64,000 nucleotides of DNA, from assembly GCA_021770615.1 (NCBI GenBank), contig JAETQR010000011.1, forward strand, positions 32,906 to 96,905. Direction: 5' to 3'. Position 1 is the stretch's first letter. Every line of letters begins with the position of its first letter. A program made the translations under genes and the position numbers. Below are positions 37,989-45,739 of the stretch, in pieces. Source of the DNA: Lachnospiraceae bacterium. GTDB lineage: Bacteria > Bacillota_A > Clostridia > Lachnospirales > Lachnospiraceae. The notes beneath the pieces were generated by a model. The model saw only the letters and a list, made by a program, of their open reading frames with translations. It did no database searches and was not told the origin of the DNA.

Positions 37989-39125
37989 CTACTCCTGTTT
38001 ATCACCCGTCTGTTTATCATCTGTTCCGAGAACAATTTCAATATCTGCTGCATTTGTAAGGTCTTGTGCCTCTTTGATGACCGGATCTTTAAAAAATGAT
38101 CTGAGATATCTTCCCCATCTCTTTTTTCTTGCATAGATCACTGTCTTTTTCTGGATCTCACCACTAAAGTCCCCCACTCCCATCACATACAGACCTTCTT
38201 TTTCAAACTTCTCTTTAAAAGCAGCCGCCAGGCCATTGATTCGGCTGCCATTCGTGATCTGGATACTTCGTGATTTCAGTTTATCAAGATCCGTCGGAGC
38301 CGCCGTCCCATCGACCGATTTCTGCTTTTCGTTACGCTCACCACTCTCCCAGATCTTATCGATCATCTTTTTTGTCTTCGCCCCATCCAGGGTCGCCTTG
38401 CCTTTAATCTCTTCTGCATAGGCACGGTGGGCATAGATGTAAGCACGCTGTACTTTAATAAGCCCGGATGCATACTGCTGTTTCTGGGAAAGTGTGATAT
38501 CCGATATGAGCACATCCCATTCTTTCTCAATGAAGTCCTTCATCGCCGATTCATCTTTATACTGGCTTACCGTATCAAGATATTCTTCCCTGGGAATAAA
38601 CGCCCCTTCTTTCTTTTCAAAGCGTTTATTGAATTCTTCCGAATCCATAGCAGTAAAATATCCGATATCCACATTGAGTTCTTCCTGGAGAAGCAGAATT
38701 CCATACTCGTAAGCCACATCGCCAGTAAAATATTCATTGATATCCCTGAGGGTCACGATCTGCGGAATCTGGCTGCTTACCTCCATATATTCCTGATACT
38801 TCTGATTTGATAACGAAATCTGTGTTTTATTTGGAATGGTTACATAATCTATATTTCCTGTTTCTTTGTCAAAAAGTTCCAAAACAACTGCCTTAACCTG
38901 TCTGGTATCCTCCTCCACACTGTAGATCAGATTGCTGGATTCCGAACCCACACTCACATCGATCACATGCTCATACTGGGTACTCCTCTCCTCGCGCTCT
39001 GTCGTTTTATAAAACAGCATCGTAAGGAAATAACTTGCCACCCCTATTCCAACCAATAATACGATAATTCCCATTGTTTTCAAAAATGTACGAAAAATGA
39101 TCTTTGCCATGCCTTTTCCCTGCAT
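37989..39125 (-). CDS. LytR C-terminal domain protein, membrane anchored
   Basis: 378 residues from ATG 39125 with GGAGG five bases upstream. One membrane segment about 12-36 (TMGIIVLLVGIGVASYFLTMLFY). A middle region (about 60-270) may be a reduced LCP-like domain: VVLELFDKETGNIDYVTIPNKTQ resembles the LCP beginning, but catalytic Arg motifs are not found. The C-terminal LytR_C domain is clear: IQITNGSRINGLAAAFKEKFEKEGL, TVIYARKK and ADIEIVLGTDDKQ. Probably a cell-wall associated protein without ligase activity. It lies 39 bp upstream of the WecG/TagA gene. Confidence 0.72.
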   Translation of the reverse strand: MQGKGMAKIIFRTFLKTMGIIVLLVGIGVASYFLTMLFYKTTEREERSTQYEHVIDVSVGSESSNLIYSVEEDTRQVKAVVLELFDKETGNIDYVTIPNKTQISLSNQKYQEYMEVSSQIPQIVTLRDINEYFTGDVAYEYGILLLQEELNVDIGYFTAMDSEEFNKRFEKKEGAFIPREEYLDTVSQYKDESAMKDFIEKEWDVLISDITLSQKQQYASGLIKVQRAYIYAHRAYAEEIKGKATLDGAKTKKMIDKIWESGERNEKQKSVDGTAAPTDLDKLKSRSIQITNGSRINGLAAAFKEKFEKEGLYVMGVGDFSGEIQKKTVIYARKKRWGRYLRSFFKDPVIKEAQDLTNAADIEIVLGTDDKQTGDKQE

Positions 39126-39211
39126 AAGACCCTCCATTCTATCTTTAATAAAACGAAACAATAGTCCTATTGTAGCAGAAAATATTAAAATATACAAGGG
39201 TTTTGCAAAAA

Positions 39212-39657
39212 TCAGACGCGCCGGGGCAAATTTGAAGCAGCTGTTCCTGGCTTACAGATTCCGTACTCCTCCATAAGCTTCTCCTGAAATGCCAGATCCT
39301 GTGAAGAGCGAAACAGGTCATCCGTCCTCCCCTCCTTCACCAGATAGTGAATCAGCTCATTCATGGCTTTGATCCCGTCCATCCCTCATTCTTTCCTTCT
39401 TCTCTTCCTTCTATTTTTCCTTCCATTCTCCCATCCCTGATCATCTCCCGGATCGCAAGACACATATCAAATCCCTCCTCTTTTTCATACTCTTCTTTGT
39501 GTATCTCCCGGTTTCTCCGCCACAGCTTAGAATCCAGTTGGGTAAGGGCCTCCGGATCGACAATCTTTTGTCCCTGAAACAAAACGCCATTGAAAAAATC
39601 CGCAAAGCGTTCATCCTGCGATATGTAGTCATTCCATACGATATTCTTTTTTCCCAA
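39212..39657 (-). pseudogene. Collapsed copy of the Rpn-family nuclease gene
   Basis: The first 47 codons (GKKNIVWNDYISQDERFADFFNG, ALTQLDSKLWRRN) match the intact gene at 39838-40806. They are joined directly to a match of its last 110 codons (EEGFDMCLAIREMIRDGRMEG), so about 210 codons are deleted. A frameshift near 39380 moves the end (AMNELIHYLVKEGRTDDLF, EEYGICK) into another frame ending at 39212. Its start and promoter are still intact. Confidence 0.88.
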
Positions 39658-39828
39658 GCCTTCACTTCCTGTCTTTTAGTATGCTATTTAGTTAAATTTT
39701 GTCAAGTGCTGATCATCTACGATGCGTGGTCTGGATCGAAATTTCGGATTGAAATCCATAGATTTTATAAATATAAAAATACAGAATATGTTATACGAAT
39801 AAGCATACCACAGATTTTGGGCCGCTAC
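39651..39828 (-). repeat. Upstream unit of Rpn tandem repeat, copy 1
   Basis: About 178 bp, more than 90% identical by eye to 40799-40978. It includes TTGACA (39700-39705), 16 bp, CATACT (39678-39683) and the ribosome site AGGAAGTGAAGGC. Confidence 0.88.
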
Positions 39829-39837
39829 AGGCTGGAT

Positions 39838-40806
39838 TTACCGTATTCCATACTCCCGCAGCAGCTTTTTCTGATGATCCGGATTCTGAATCGACTGAAA
39901 CAAATCCTCCGTTCTGCCATCCTCCACCAGTTTCCGGTTCAGTTCATTTAACATCCGGTTGCCTTCCCGTCTTCCCTCGTATCTGCCTTCCCGCCTCTCT
40001 TCCTCTGCCCATTCTCTCATTGCTGTACACATGCTCATCCTGTTTCCCTCCTTTGTCCGGTAACTCTCTTTTTTATATGCCAGTTTTTTGTTCCCGCTGT
40101 AAAGACACAGCACATCATATGCGTCTTCCTTCAGATGCCGGAACTGCTCATTCTCTTCGATATAACGCCGAAGCCCTTCCCTGTCACCCTGCCGTTTTAG
40201 AAAGCCGAACACCTCCCGCAGGTCACTCCGGAAGATATCGCTGCTCTCCAGTGTATGGATATTGAACAGGTTCACCCGGTAATCATTCATGACAGACCGC
40301 AGGCTATCCCGGATCCTAGGCGGCATCTCTTCTATCCCCGCCATTTTCCCCAGTGTCATACAGCCTCCCCACATCCTCTCTCCCAAGTACACACCGATCG
40401 TGACGACCGGCGACAAGCGGTCATTCACTGCAAATCCTGACAGGTATTCATCCTGTCTCAGATCCCTCTTTTCCCTGTGCCTGCGCATCTGTTCCTTGTA
40501 CTGCCTGTCGTACTCAGTCGATTCATAATTCATGTATTTTACCGGCAGCGCATAGTGCGGGGACTCCTCCAATTCAAGGCCGAGGACATATGTCTTTCCC
40601 TCATAGGTCCAGCGTTTTACTATATCCCGGATGTACTCATGGTAGCTTCCCTTCTCCTGCCTTCTCCTCCAGAGCTTCGTGTCGAGCGCTGTCAGCGCCT
40701 CCGGGCTGACGATCCTCTCTCCCCCGAACACAGTACCATTGAAAAAGTCGGCGAACCGCTCATTTTGTGATATGAAATCATTCCATACAATGTTCCTTTT
40801 TCCCAA
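39838..40806 (-). CDS. Rpn-family recombination-promoting nuclease/putative transposase
   Basis: 322 residues, start TTG at 40806 after AGGAAGTG; the collapsed neighbour has the same start. PD-(D/E)XK-type core: ADFFNGTVFGGERIVSPEALTALDTKLW (about 18-48), YVLGLELEESPHYALPVKYMNYES (about 70-95, with E in LGLELEE), and LSPVVTIGVYLGERMWGG. The C-terminus has the charged repeat REGRYEGRREGNRMLNELNRKLV and the end NPDHQKKLLREYGIR. Known Rpn proteins stimulate RecA-independent recombination and cut DNA; relatives are repeat-rich and move by gene conversion. Promoter at 40827-40854 is near consensus. Confidence 0.87.
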   Translation of the reverse strand: MGKRNIVWNDFISQNERFADFFNGTVFGGERIVSPEALTALDTKLWRRRQEKGSYHEYIRDIVKRWTYEGKTYVLGLELEESPHYALPVKYMNYESTEYDRQYKEQMRRHREKRDLRQDEYLSGFAVNDRLSPVVTIGVYLGERMWGGCMTLGKMAGIEEMPPRIRDSLRSVMNDYRVNLFNIHTLESSDIFRSDLREVFGFLKRQGDREGLRRYIEENEQFRHLKEDAYDVLCLYSGNKKLAYKKESYRTKEGNRMSMCTAMREWAEEERREGRYEGRREGNRMLNELNRKLVEDGRTEDLFQSIQNPDHQKKLLREYGIR

Positions 40807-40978
40807 GCTTTCACTTCCTATCTTTTAGTATACTATTTAATTTAATTTTGTCAAGTGCTGATCATCCACGATGCGTGGTCTGGATCGGAATTTCGGATCG
40901 AAATCCATAGATTTTATAAATGTAAAAACACAGAATATGTTATACGAATAAGCATACCACAGATTTTGGCCCGCTGCA
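40799..40978 (-). repeat. Upstream unit of Rpn tandem repeat, copy 2
   Basis: Partner of 39651-39828; carries the strong promoter TTGACA, 16 bp, TATACT. Confidence 0.88.
40827..40854 (-). promoter_or_regulatory. Strong promoter of the Rpn-family gene
   Basis: Minus strand TTGACA (40849-40854), 16 bp, TATACT (40827-40832), both near consensus, 21 bp before the TTG start codon. Confidence 0.75.
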
Positions 40979-41128
40979 ACCGTCATTTTTCGGTCTTTTC
41001 ACTCGTATTGAGGACTTTTTGCGTGCTGGTCTGTAACCTTGATATGATTAAAAAACGCCTGCCGCACGGATTCGGATTCTTTCCTTCCTATGCGACAAAC
41101 GTTTTAAGCCTGAGGATCTTCCTGTTTT

Positions 41129-42367
41129 TTACTTCACTTTCTTCTTCACCGTCTTACTCCATGCGCCATACACCTTTTTCCCACTCTTTACCGTATAGGC
41201 GCGGACTTTAACAAAATAAGCCTTCTTTGCTTTCCGTTTTCCGATCGTGAGCTTTGTCTTCTTTGTTGTCTTCACGTTCTTTTTCTGAAACTTCTTCGAC
41301 GTACTGCACCAGACCTGGTAGCCGGACGCTCCGGATACCTTTTTCCAACTCGCCTGAAGGGCTTTTTTCTTTGCCTTTAGTTTCAGGGCGGTTACTTTCC
41401 CCGGGGCTGTTTCATCTTCGCCTGTTTTTTCTGTTAAATCCTGGGCGGGAGCAGATGAAGGTGCTACCGGATTTTGTATGGATGGTACAGTCCCGGCCGG
41501 TGATGTCGTCTGGACAGGAGATGCGGTCGGGGTCGGTGCCGGTGTCTCTCCCCCTTCCGAGGTGACCTGTCCCGCATATGACCAAACCGGAGTAGATGAT
41601 AGATTCAAATGCAAAGCCGGCCGGACAACGTCACTATCGAAGTGGACAGGGCGACCAATCTGAATCACGTAGCCATCGTAATCCACAGAGGATGCGTTAC
41701 TACTAGTGCGGCCCGGCGACCGCAGCCACCAGTAACCGTTCCCTGCATAGTCCTCACTTGTACTTGTCCAAGCACCCTGTTCTTTTGCATACTCCGTATT
41801 TTTCGCCTGTCTGCTCTCTGCATACTCACTATAATCAGAGACAAACCCATACCCCGGGTTCAGCACCTCGCCGATCGAGAGCAGGTATATTTTGTCTGTT
41901 GTATTATTTCCACCTTCTGTACCATACTCCGGATTGTCCTCATTGACCACAGTTGTATCTTTGATCGCTGCCTGCTCAGCGGCATTAAAAGCCTTGTTTA
42001 AAAAAGTACTGTTCAGCCAGCTGCGCATCGTACAGGTCTCCCATGTCACGTCGGTATATGTATCGTTATATTTCTGGCAGTCCAGATTCTGGTCTGCCAA
42101 CAAAAACACATCATCCCCATTGACCGACAGGACACGCCACTTGATCTGTTCTTTCGTCTCCCCGGTCGTATCGCTCTGCGGATAATTTCCGAACCAGACA
42201 CAGTCCCATGTCGTGACTCCTTTGCTGTCTGTCGACGGGTTATTTAGCCCATAGCCTGAACGGGCGGTATTGGCCTCTGAGGTGCCTACCGGCAGCATCC
42301 CCACGGCAAGGGCGCACACGAGCAAAAGCGCCAGTTTCCCTTTGAAACAGTTTCTTACCTTTTGCAT
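41129..42367 (-). CDS. Secreted DUF6273 protein with FN3-like C-terminus; candidate DGR target
   Basis: 412 residues. Signal peptide about 1-32 (KLALLLVCALAVGMLPVGTS). DUF6273 spans about 40-260: TWDCVWFGNYPQSD, IKWRVLSVNGDDVFLLADQNLDCQ, TWETCTMRSWLNSTFLNKAF, and the end YWWLRSPG...VVRPALHLNLSS, a C-type-lectin-like layout. The 28 codons between those two motifs (41627-41710) are nearly all of the form NNY and rich in Ser, Asp, Tyr, Ile, Arg and Thr. After a Pro/Thr linker comes a fibronectin type III-like domain (about 320-412, GKVTALKLKAKKKALQASWKKVSG). It is exported and could bind ligands. The coding end reappears as a scrap at 42939-43064. Confidence 0.82.
   Translation of the reverse strand: MQKVRNCFKGKLALLLVCALAVGMLPVGTSEANTARSGYGLNNPSTDSKGVTTWDCVWFGNYPQSDTTGETKEQIKWRVLSVNGDDVFLLADQNLDCQKYNDTYTDVTWETCTMRSWLNSTFLNKAFNAAEQAAIKDTTVVNEDNPEYGTEGGNNTTDKIYLLSIGEVLNPGYGFVSDYSEYAESRQAKNTEYAKEQGAWTSTSEDYAGNGYWWLRSPGRTSSNASSVDYDGYVIQIGRPVHFDSDVVRPALHLNLSSTPVWSYAGQVTSEGGETPAPTPTASPVQTTSPAGTVPSIQNPVAPSSAPAQDLTEKTGEDETAPGKVTALKLKAKKKALQASWKKVSGASGYQVWCSTSKKFQKKNVKTTKKTKLTIGKRKAKKAYFVKVRAYTVKSGKKVYGAWSKTVKKKVK
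41627..41710 (-). other. Putative variable region (VR) of a diversity-generating retroelement
   Basis: 28 codons between WWLRSPG and VVRPAL. By direct count 24 of 28 end in C or T (exceptions GCA, GTG, GTG, CAG). Codons such as CGC, ACT, AGT, GAT, TAC, ATT, CCT, CAC and TTC are what adenine-specific mutation of AAC/AAT template codons yields. Flanking codons are mostly G-ending. The template repeat is not in the window. Confidence 0.5.
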
Positions 42368-42440
42368 TTTCTTTTCTCCTTCTTTTTTCTTATATTAACA
42401 ACAATTCTATATCCAAAGGCTGCTTTTGCAATCGGTATTC

Positions 42441-42691
42441 TCAGCAATAATACCGGATCTCTCCAAAGTGCCTTTCCCATTTTTGTATTACTTCCATGCT
42501 TCTCGCCTCGATAACACGGATTGAGAATTATTATTTGCCAATAAACATTTTCCTGATTTCGTGATCCACACTTTTGTCGCCTGCCTGACCGGTTTCTTCT
42601 CTGCTATATGAACATGCACGGGCTCTAACGGTTCACGTTCATTTGACCAAAAATAAACCCAGTATCTCTCCACTTTAAAAACCTGCGGCAT
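42441..42691 (-). pseudogene. DUF4160 gene broken by an internal deletion/frameshift
   Basis: ATG 42691 reads PQVFKVERYWVYFWSNEREPLEPVHVHIAE and ATKVWITKSGKCLLANNNSQS, typical DUF4160, then leaves frame and stops at 42488. The correct end, RVIEARSMEVIQKWERHFGEIRYYC, is found in another frame down to the stop at 42441. About ten expected codons between the two parts are missing. DUF4160 proteins are small and often paired with a partner; this one follows such a gene by overlap. Confidence 0.75.
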
Positions 42692-42887
42692 GATCAAATC
42701 CCCCCTCTTGGGAAAATTCTACGATCAGATGGGCAGTTGACTCGATTACTTCCCGGTATCTGGCCATTTCCTCCTCCGAGAACCCAAAAACATCCTCCCA
42801 GCGATATTGTGGCAGATAGCAGGTAGCATGATGAAAGCAGTCTTTTTCATCTGGTTTCTCCAGATATACTTTTATAGTCTTCATCAT
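42675..42887 (-). CDS. Small protein, partner of DUF4160, unknown function
   Basis: 70 residues (two adjacent ATGs at 42887 and 42884). Sequence starts MMKTIKVYLEKPDEKDCF and ends FSQEGGFDHAAGF; it has a mixed alpha/beta look (VYLEKPDE, TCYLPQYRWEDVFGFSEEEMARYREVIES) and no membrane segment. It overlaps the start of the broken DUF4160 gene by 17 bp, so the two form one small operon. No strong ribosome site. I do not assign a family; a toxin-antitoxin-like pairing is possible but unsupported. Confidence 0.5.
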   Translation of the reverse strand: MMKTIKVYLEKPDEKDCFHHATCYLPQYRWEDVFGFSEEEMARYREVIESTAHLIVEFSQEGGFDHAAGF

Positions 42888-42938
42888 CTATATTATAATA
42901 TAGCACATTTTCATTGATATCACTATAAAAAACACTGT

Positions 42939-43064
42939 TTATTTCACTTTCTTCTTCACCGTCTTACTCCATGCCCCATACACCGTTTTCCCACTCTTCA
43001 CCGTATAGGCGCGGACTTTGACAAAATAAGCCTTCTTTGCTTTCAGCGTTCCAATCGTTTCCTC
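42939..43064 (-). pseudogene. Duplicated 3' fragment of the DUF6273/FN3 gene
   Basis: Encodes KAKKAYFVKVRAYTVKSG and then VYGAWSKTVKKKVK plus stop, almost identical to the end of the gene at 41129. It begins at a junction near 43062 (ACGATTGG) inside the Avd-like gene, in a different frame from it. Confidence 0.85.
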
Positions 43065-43446
43065 TCACTCCGTCACTTTTTATCCATGCATATAAAAGTT
43101 TCTGTGTCTCTATGATCCTGGATGAAATCTGTGACTGCTGCCTGGGGAGGATGCATTGTGACTCTCTGGCGATCATACTCAGATAGGACAGTAGCCTGAG
43201 TTCAGTCATCGCCTCATACTGCAGTTCTAACCTCTTTTCACACCGTCCCATCTGATCACGATTTGCAACAAAAACATTATTCGCCCTGTATAAATGTTCG
43301 ATTACGGATAACGAATAGTTTTGTAACCTGCTCACTAGTGTAAACCGGAATTTTTTCGGTGATTTATCGGTAACTGCTAAGATATATTCACACAATTCCT
43401 TCGCCCTCGTTATAACGGTCAGTTCACTTTCAACACGTTTTCCCAT
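42964..43446 (-). CDS. Avd-like four-helix-bundle protein with altered C-terminus
   Basis: 160 residues in the present frame. Residues 5-131 look like the four-helix bundle that accompanies DGR reverse transcriptases (Avd) or sits in rRNA insertions: RAKELCEYILAVTDKSPKKF, SRLQNYSLSVIEHLYRANNVFV, ELQYEAMTELRLLSYLSMIA, QISSRIIETQKLLYAWIKSDGV. Avd is about 125 residues, so the body is complete. The last 28 residues (after GVRGND) come from the duplicated FN3 fragment read out of frame and are probably not functional. ATG 43446 has AGGA nine bases upstream. In DGRs this protein binds the reverse transcriptase and RNA. Confidence 0.65.
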   Translation of the reverse strand: MGKRVESELTVITRAKELCEYILAVTDKSPKKFRFTLVSRLQNYSLSVIEHLYRANNVFVANRDQMGRCEKRLELQYEAMTELRLLSYLSMIARESQCILPRQQSQISSRIIETQKLLYAWIKSDGVRGNDWNAESKEGLFCQSPRLYGEEWENGVWGME

Positions 43447-43451
43447 GATTC

Positions 43452-43658
43452 ATGATCCTGCAAAACCTCATGGAAGACCGTGACATCCGTCAAAAAACAC
43501 TTGCCGGGTATCTGGGTGTTTCACAAAACACCTATTCCCAATACGAAAATAGTATTATTTCGATCTCTCCGGAAATGCTCGTGAAACTCGGAGACTATTT
43601 TGACGTGTCAGTTGACTATCTGCTCGGACGTACAAACAACAAGAAATTATATAAATAA
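43452..43658 (+). CDS. XRE-family HTH regulator
   Basis: 68 residues, nearly all a Cro/C1-type helix-turn-helix: RDIRQKTLAGYLGVSQNTYSQYENS (about 9-33), then SPEMLVKLGDYFDVSVDYLLGRTNN. It probably represses nearby genes. The ATG at 43452 is only 5 bp from the divergent Avd-like start and lacks a ribosome site, so its promoter would lie inside that gene; the arrangement looks like a junction of two broken segments. Confidence 0.8.
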   Translation: MILQNLMEDRDIRQKTLAGYLGVSQNTYSQYENSIISISPEMLVKLGDYFDVSVDYLLGRTNNKKLYK

Positions 43659-43678
43659 CAAACCTCTTCATTCCTGTC

Positions 43679-43816
43679 TCACATAAAATATTTACTCTTC
43701 TCCAAATAAAACTGCTGCTCCTTTTCAAAAAGTGTGACCAGTTTATCAATACCTTTTTCCTCTCTGTATTCTTTCAAGGCTTCCAAATATTCATTTCTAT
43801 TTGCATCTTCATTATA
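43679..43816 (-). pseudogene. C-terminal fragment of an unidentified protein
   Basis: An open minus-strand frame without a start (closed upstream by TGA) reads NEDANRNEYLEALKEYREEK and KLVTLFEKEQQFYLEKSKYFM then stop, plausible as an alpha-helical protein end. Fic-type proteins can end like this, but I cannot confirm it. It is antisense to nothing else and belongs to no intact gene. Confidence 0.35.
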
Positions 43817-43844
43817 TCACCTTGCCACGATAAAAACCACAAAC

Positions 43845-43873
43845 TTTTCAATCATCGGAAAAAGTGTTATACT
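43845..43873 (+). promoter_or_regulatory. Promoter of the MazG-like/SDR genes
   Basis: TTTTCA, 17 bp, TATACT, about 50 bp before the MazG-like start. Confidence 0.5.
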
Positions 43874-43922
43874 GTTCATAATCAGTAAATAATAATAAAC
43901 AGAAATTTGTGAGGAGAATATC

Positions 43923-44249
43923 ATGGCTGATTTTAGTATAAACGAGATGCAGGAAATGCAACGAACCCTTCAGGAAAAATATAAGGATAAATGGGAACCT
44001 ATTTCTCCGCAAGCCGGAAAAAACAAATTACTTTGGATGATTGGCGAAATAGGAGAGGTTATTGATATCATAAAAAAACATGGGGAATTAAAAACCTCTA
44101 CGGATGCCAAATTAAGAAAAGACCTGGTCGAAGAATTAGCAGATGTTCTTATGTACTATAATGATGTAATGCTGTGTTATGGAATATCTGCCGATGAATT
44201 AAAGCAAATATATACCAAAAAATTTGAAAAGAATATGAATCGTTGGTAA
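43923..44249 (+). CDS. MazG-like nucleotide pyrophosphohydrolase
   Basis: 108 residues, ATG after GAGGAGAATATC. Motif EIGEVIDIIKK (about 42-52) and ELADVLMYYNDVML (about 72-85) give the ExxE and ExxD magnesium ligands of the all-alpha NTP pyrophosphatase fold. It would hydrolyse NTPs or dNTPs to monophosphate and pyrophosphate. Single-domain members of this kind are common in accessory regions and some are linked to phage response. The SDR gene follows by 46 bp. Confidence 0.85.
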   Translation: MADFSINEMQEMQRTLQEKYKDKWEPISPQAGKNKLLWMIGEIGEVIDIIKKHGELKTSTDAKLRKDLVEELADVLMYYNDVMLCYGISADELKQIYTKKFEKNMNRW

Positions 44250-44295
44250 ATCCGATATTTTTATAACAGACTTTTAAAATAAAGGAGGGGATCGT

Positions 44296-45021
44296 GTGCA
44301 CAAAACAGCAATCATCACCGGAGCGTCCACTGGAATCGGAGCTCAAACTGCCATTGCACTCGCAAAGGAACATTACGACCTTTTGCTATGCGGCAATTCA
44401 TCTGAAAATGAATTAAACAAAACAAAAGAGCTCTGTCTCTCCCATACCTCCCGGTGCTTTACTCTTCTTGGTGATATCGGACGCAGCGATACCGCAAAAA
44501 AGATCACCGAAACCGCGATCCGGGAATTTGGCCATATTGATGTCCTGATCAACAATGCGGGTGTGTCACACATCGGCCTGATCACAGATGTATCGGACGA
44601 GGACTGGTTCCATATCCTGAACACAAATCTTTCTTCCGCCTTTTTCCTGTCCCGCCACGTGGTGCCGCACATGGTCCATGAAAAATCCGGAAAGATCATA
44701 AACATCTCCTCGGTCTGGGGAAATTCCGGTGCTTCCTGCGAAGCTGCCTACTCCGCTTCAAAGGGCGGCTTAAATTCCCTTACAAAGGCTCTGGCAAAGG
44801 AACTCGCCCCAAGCGGCATCGCCATAAATGCCATCGCCTGTGGTATGATCGATACGAAAATGAACAACGTTTTTTCAAAAAATGAAATACAGGAAATCTG
44901 CGATGAGATCCCGATCGGACGCATGGCATCCGCAGAAGAGACAGCAGAGTTGATTACCTTGCTCCTAAAAGCTCCTGTCTATCTGACCGGACAAGTGATC
45001 GGGTTTGACGGCGGATGGTGA
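44296..45021 (+). CDS. Short-chain dehydrogenase/reductase, FabG-like
   Basis: 241 residues, start GTG at 44296 with AAAGGAGGGG upstream. TGASTGIGA (nucleotide site), NNAGVSHIG, the catalytic Ser in INISSVWGNSGAS, and YSASKGG with Tyr and Lys (about 150-154) are intact, and DGGW closes the chain. Likely NAD(P)H-dependent 3-oxoacyl reductase type. With no fatty-acid genes around, the substrate is open. It has a clear Rossmann fold and normal family length. Confidence 0.88.
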   Translation: MHKTAIITGASTGIGAQTAIALAKEHYDLLLCGNSSENELNKTKELCLSHTSRCFTLLGDIGRSDTAKKITETAIREFGHIDVLINNAGVSHIGLITDVSDEDWFHILNTNLSSAFFLSRHVVPHMVHEKSGKIINISSVWGNSGASCEAAYSASKGGLNSLTKALAKELAPSGIAINAIACGMIDTKMNNVFSKNEIQEICDEIPIGRMASAEETAELITLLLKAPVYLTGQVIGFDGGW

Positions 45022-45117
45022 TTTCTTCTTTTTGATGTGAATAAGATCCTGTTTCTGACACATACTATTTGTGACGATCATATGTCGAATCAAACTGTAA
45101 AACAGGAGGAATTTCTC

Positions 45118-45501
45118 ATGAAAAGAAAAATTGTATTACTGACCACCTTACTTTGTATGTCAGCGTTTTTCCTGGCGGGCTGTGGCGATAAAAAAGATGA
45201 TGCAAACAATGCATCGCCATCCCCGGCGGCCACAGAGGACAATACACCAAACTCTTCACCAGGTTCCACCTCCGGAGCAGGCACCACAAACGATGATGAC
45301 ACGACTGGTGCAGGCGGTGACACCAATGACGAAACAAACGATGGAACCACGGATGACAATGGAAATAACGGAAACAACGATGATGACAATCTGATGGATG
45401 ATGCCAAAGATGCTGTGGATGACGCAGCAGATGGTGTCGGCGAAGGAATAAAAGATACCGTGGACGGTGCTGAAGATGCCGTAGACGATGTAACACGCTG
45501 A
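45118..45501 (+). CDS. Small acidic lipoprotein
   Basis: 127 residues, ATG at 45118 after CAGGAGG. Lipobox LSAFFLAGC-like (here FFLAGCGDK, Cys about 22) after a basic start KRKIVLLTTLLC. The mature part is low complexity: Asn/Asp/Gly/Thr repeats (TNDDDTTGAGGDTNDETNDG) then an acidic helix (DAKDAVDDAADGVGEG and DTVDGAEDAVDDVTR) with a 4-residue rhythm. Probably an exported, lipid-anchored protein that binds cations or wall polymer; no family is recognised. The antisense open frames across it are shadows of its skewed composition. Confidence 0.78.
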   Translation: MKRKIVLLTTLLCMSAFFLAGCGDKKDDANNASPSPAATEDNTPNSSPGSTSGAGTTNDDDTTGAGGDTNDETNDGTTDDNGNNGNNDDDNLMDDAKDAVDDAADGVGEGIKDTVDGAEDAVDDVTR

Positions 45502-45572
45502 CCGGACACAACTGGTATTTCTCAGCATCCGGATCAGCAGACAGACCATGAGATTAGATCATAGTCACAAAT

Positions 45573-45638
45573 AACGAGTACCGCCCCGTGAAAAACTTTT
45601 TGCAGGCTTTGCCTGTGCTTGTTTTTCACGGGGCGGTA
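45573..45638. repeat. Long palindromic element, copy 1
   Basis: ACCGCCCCGTGAAAAAC pairs with GTTTTTCACGGGGCGGT, with an inner CAGGC-ttt-GCCTG hairpin. Copy 2 is at 46232-46303. Could act as a terminator behind the lipoprotein. Confidence 0.85.
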
Positions 45639-45646
45639 TCAGGTTA

Positions 45647-45675
45647 TTGACGTCTTTATATAATTATTATATACT
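45647..45675 (+). promoter_or_regulatory. Promoter of the toxin-antitoxin pair
   Basis: TTGACG, 17 bp, TATACT, 65 bp before the antitoxin start and just after palindrome copy 1. Confidence 0.7.
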
Positions 45676-45739
45676 GTAACTACAAAAATGATAACGCAGA
45701 ACGATCACCACCTTGAAACGGAAAGAGGGAAAGTAAACT

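Noticed and set aside
40979..43500. Template repeat and reverse transcriptase for the suspected DGR
   Set aside because: I looked on both strands around the DUF6273 and Avd-like genes for an adenine-rich copy of the variable segment and for RT motifs and found neither.
45090..45549. Several minus-strand frames over the lipoprotein gene
   Set aside because: They arise from the Asp/Thr-rich repetitive composition of the real plus-strand gene, which has a good ribosome site and lipobox.
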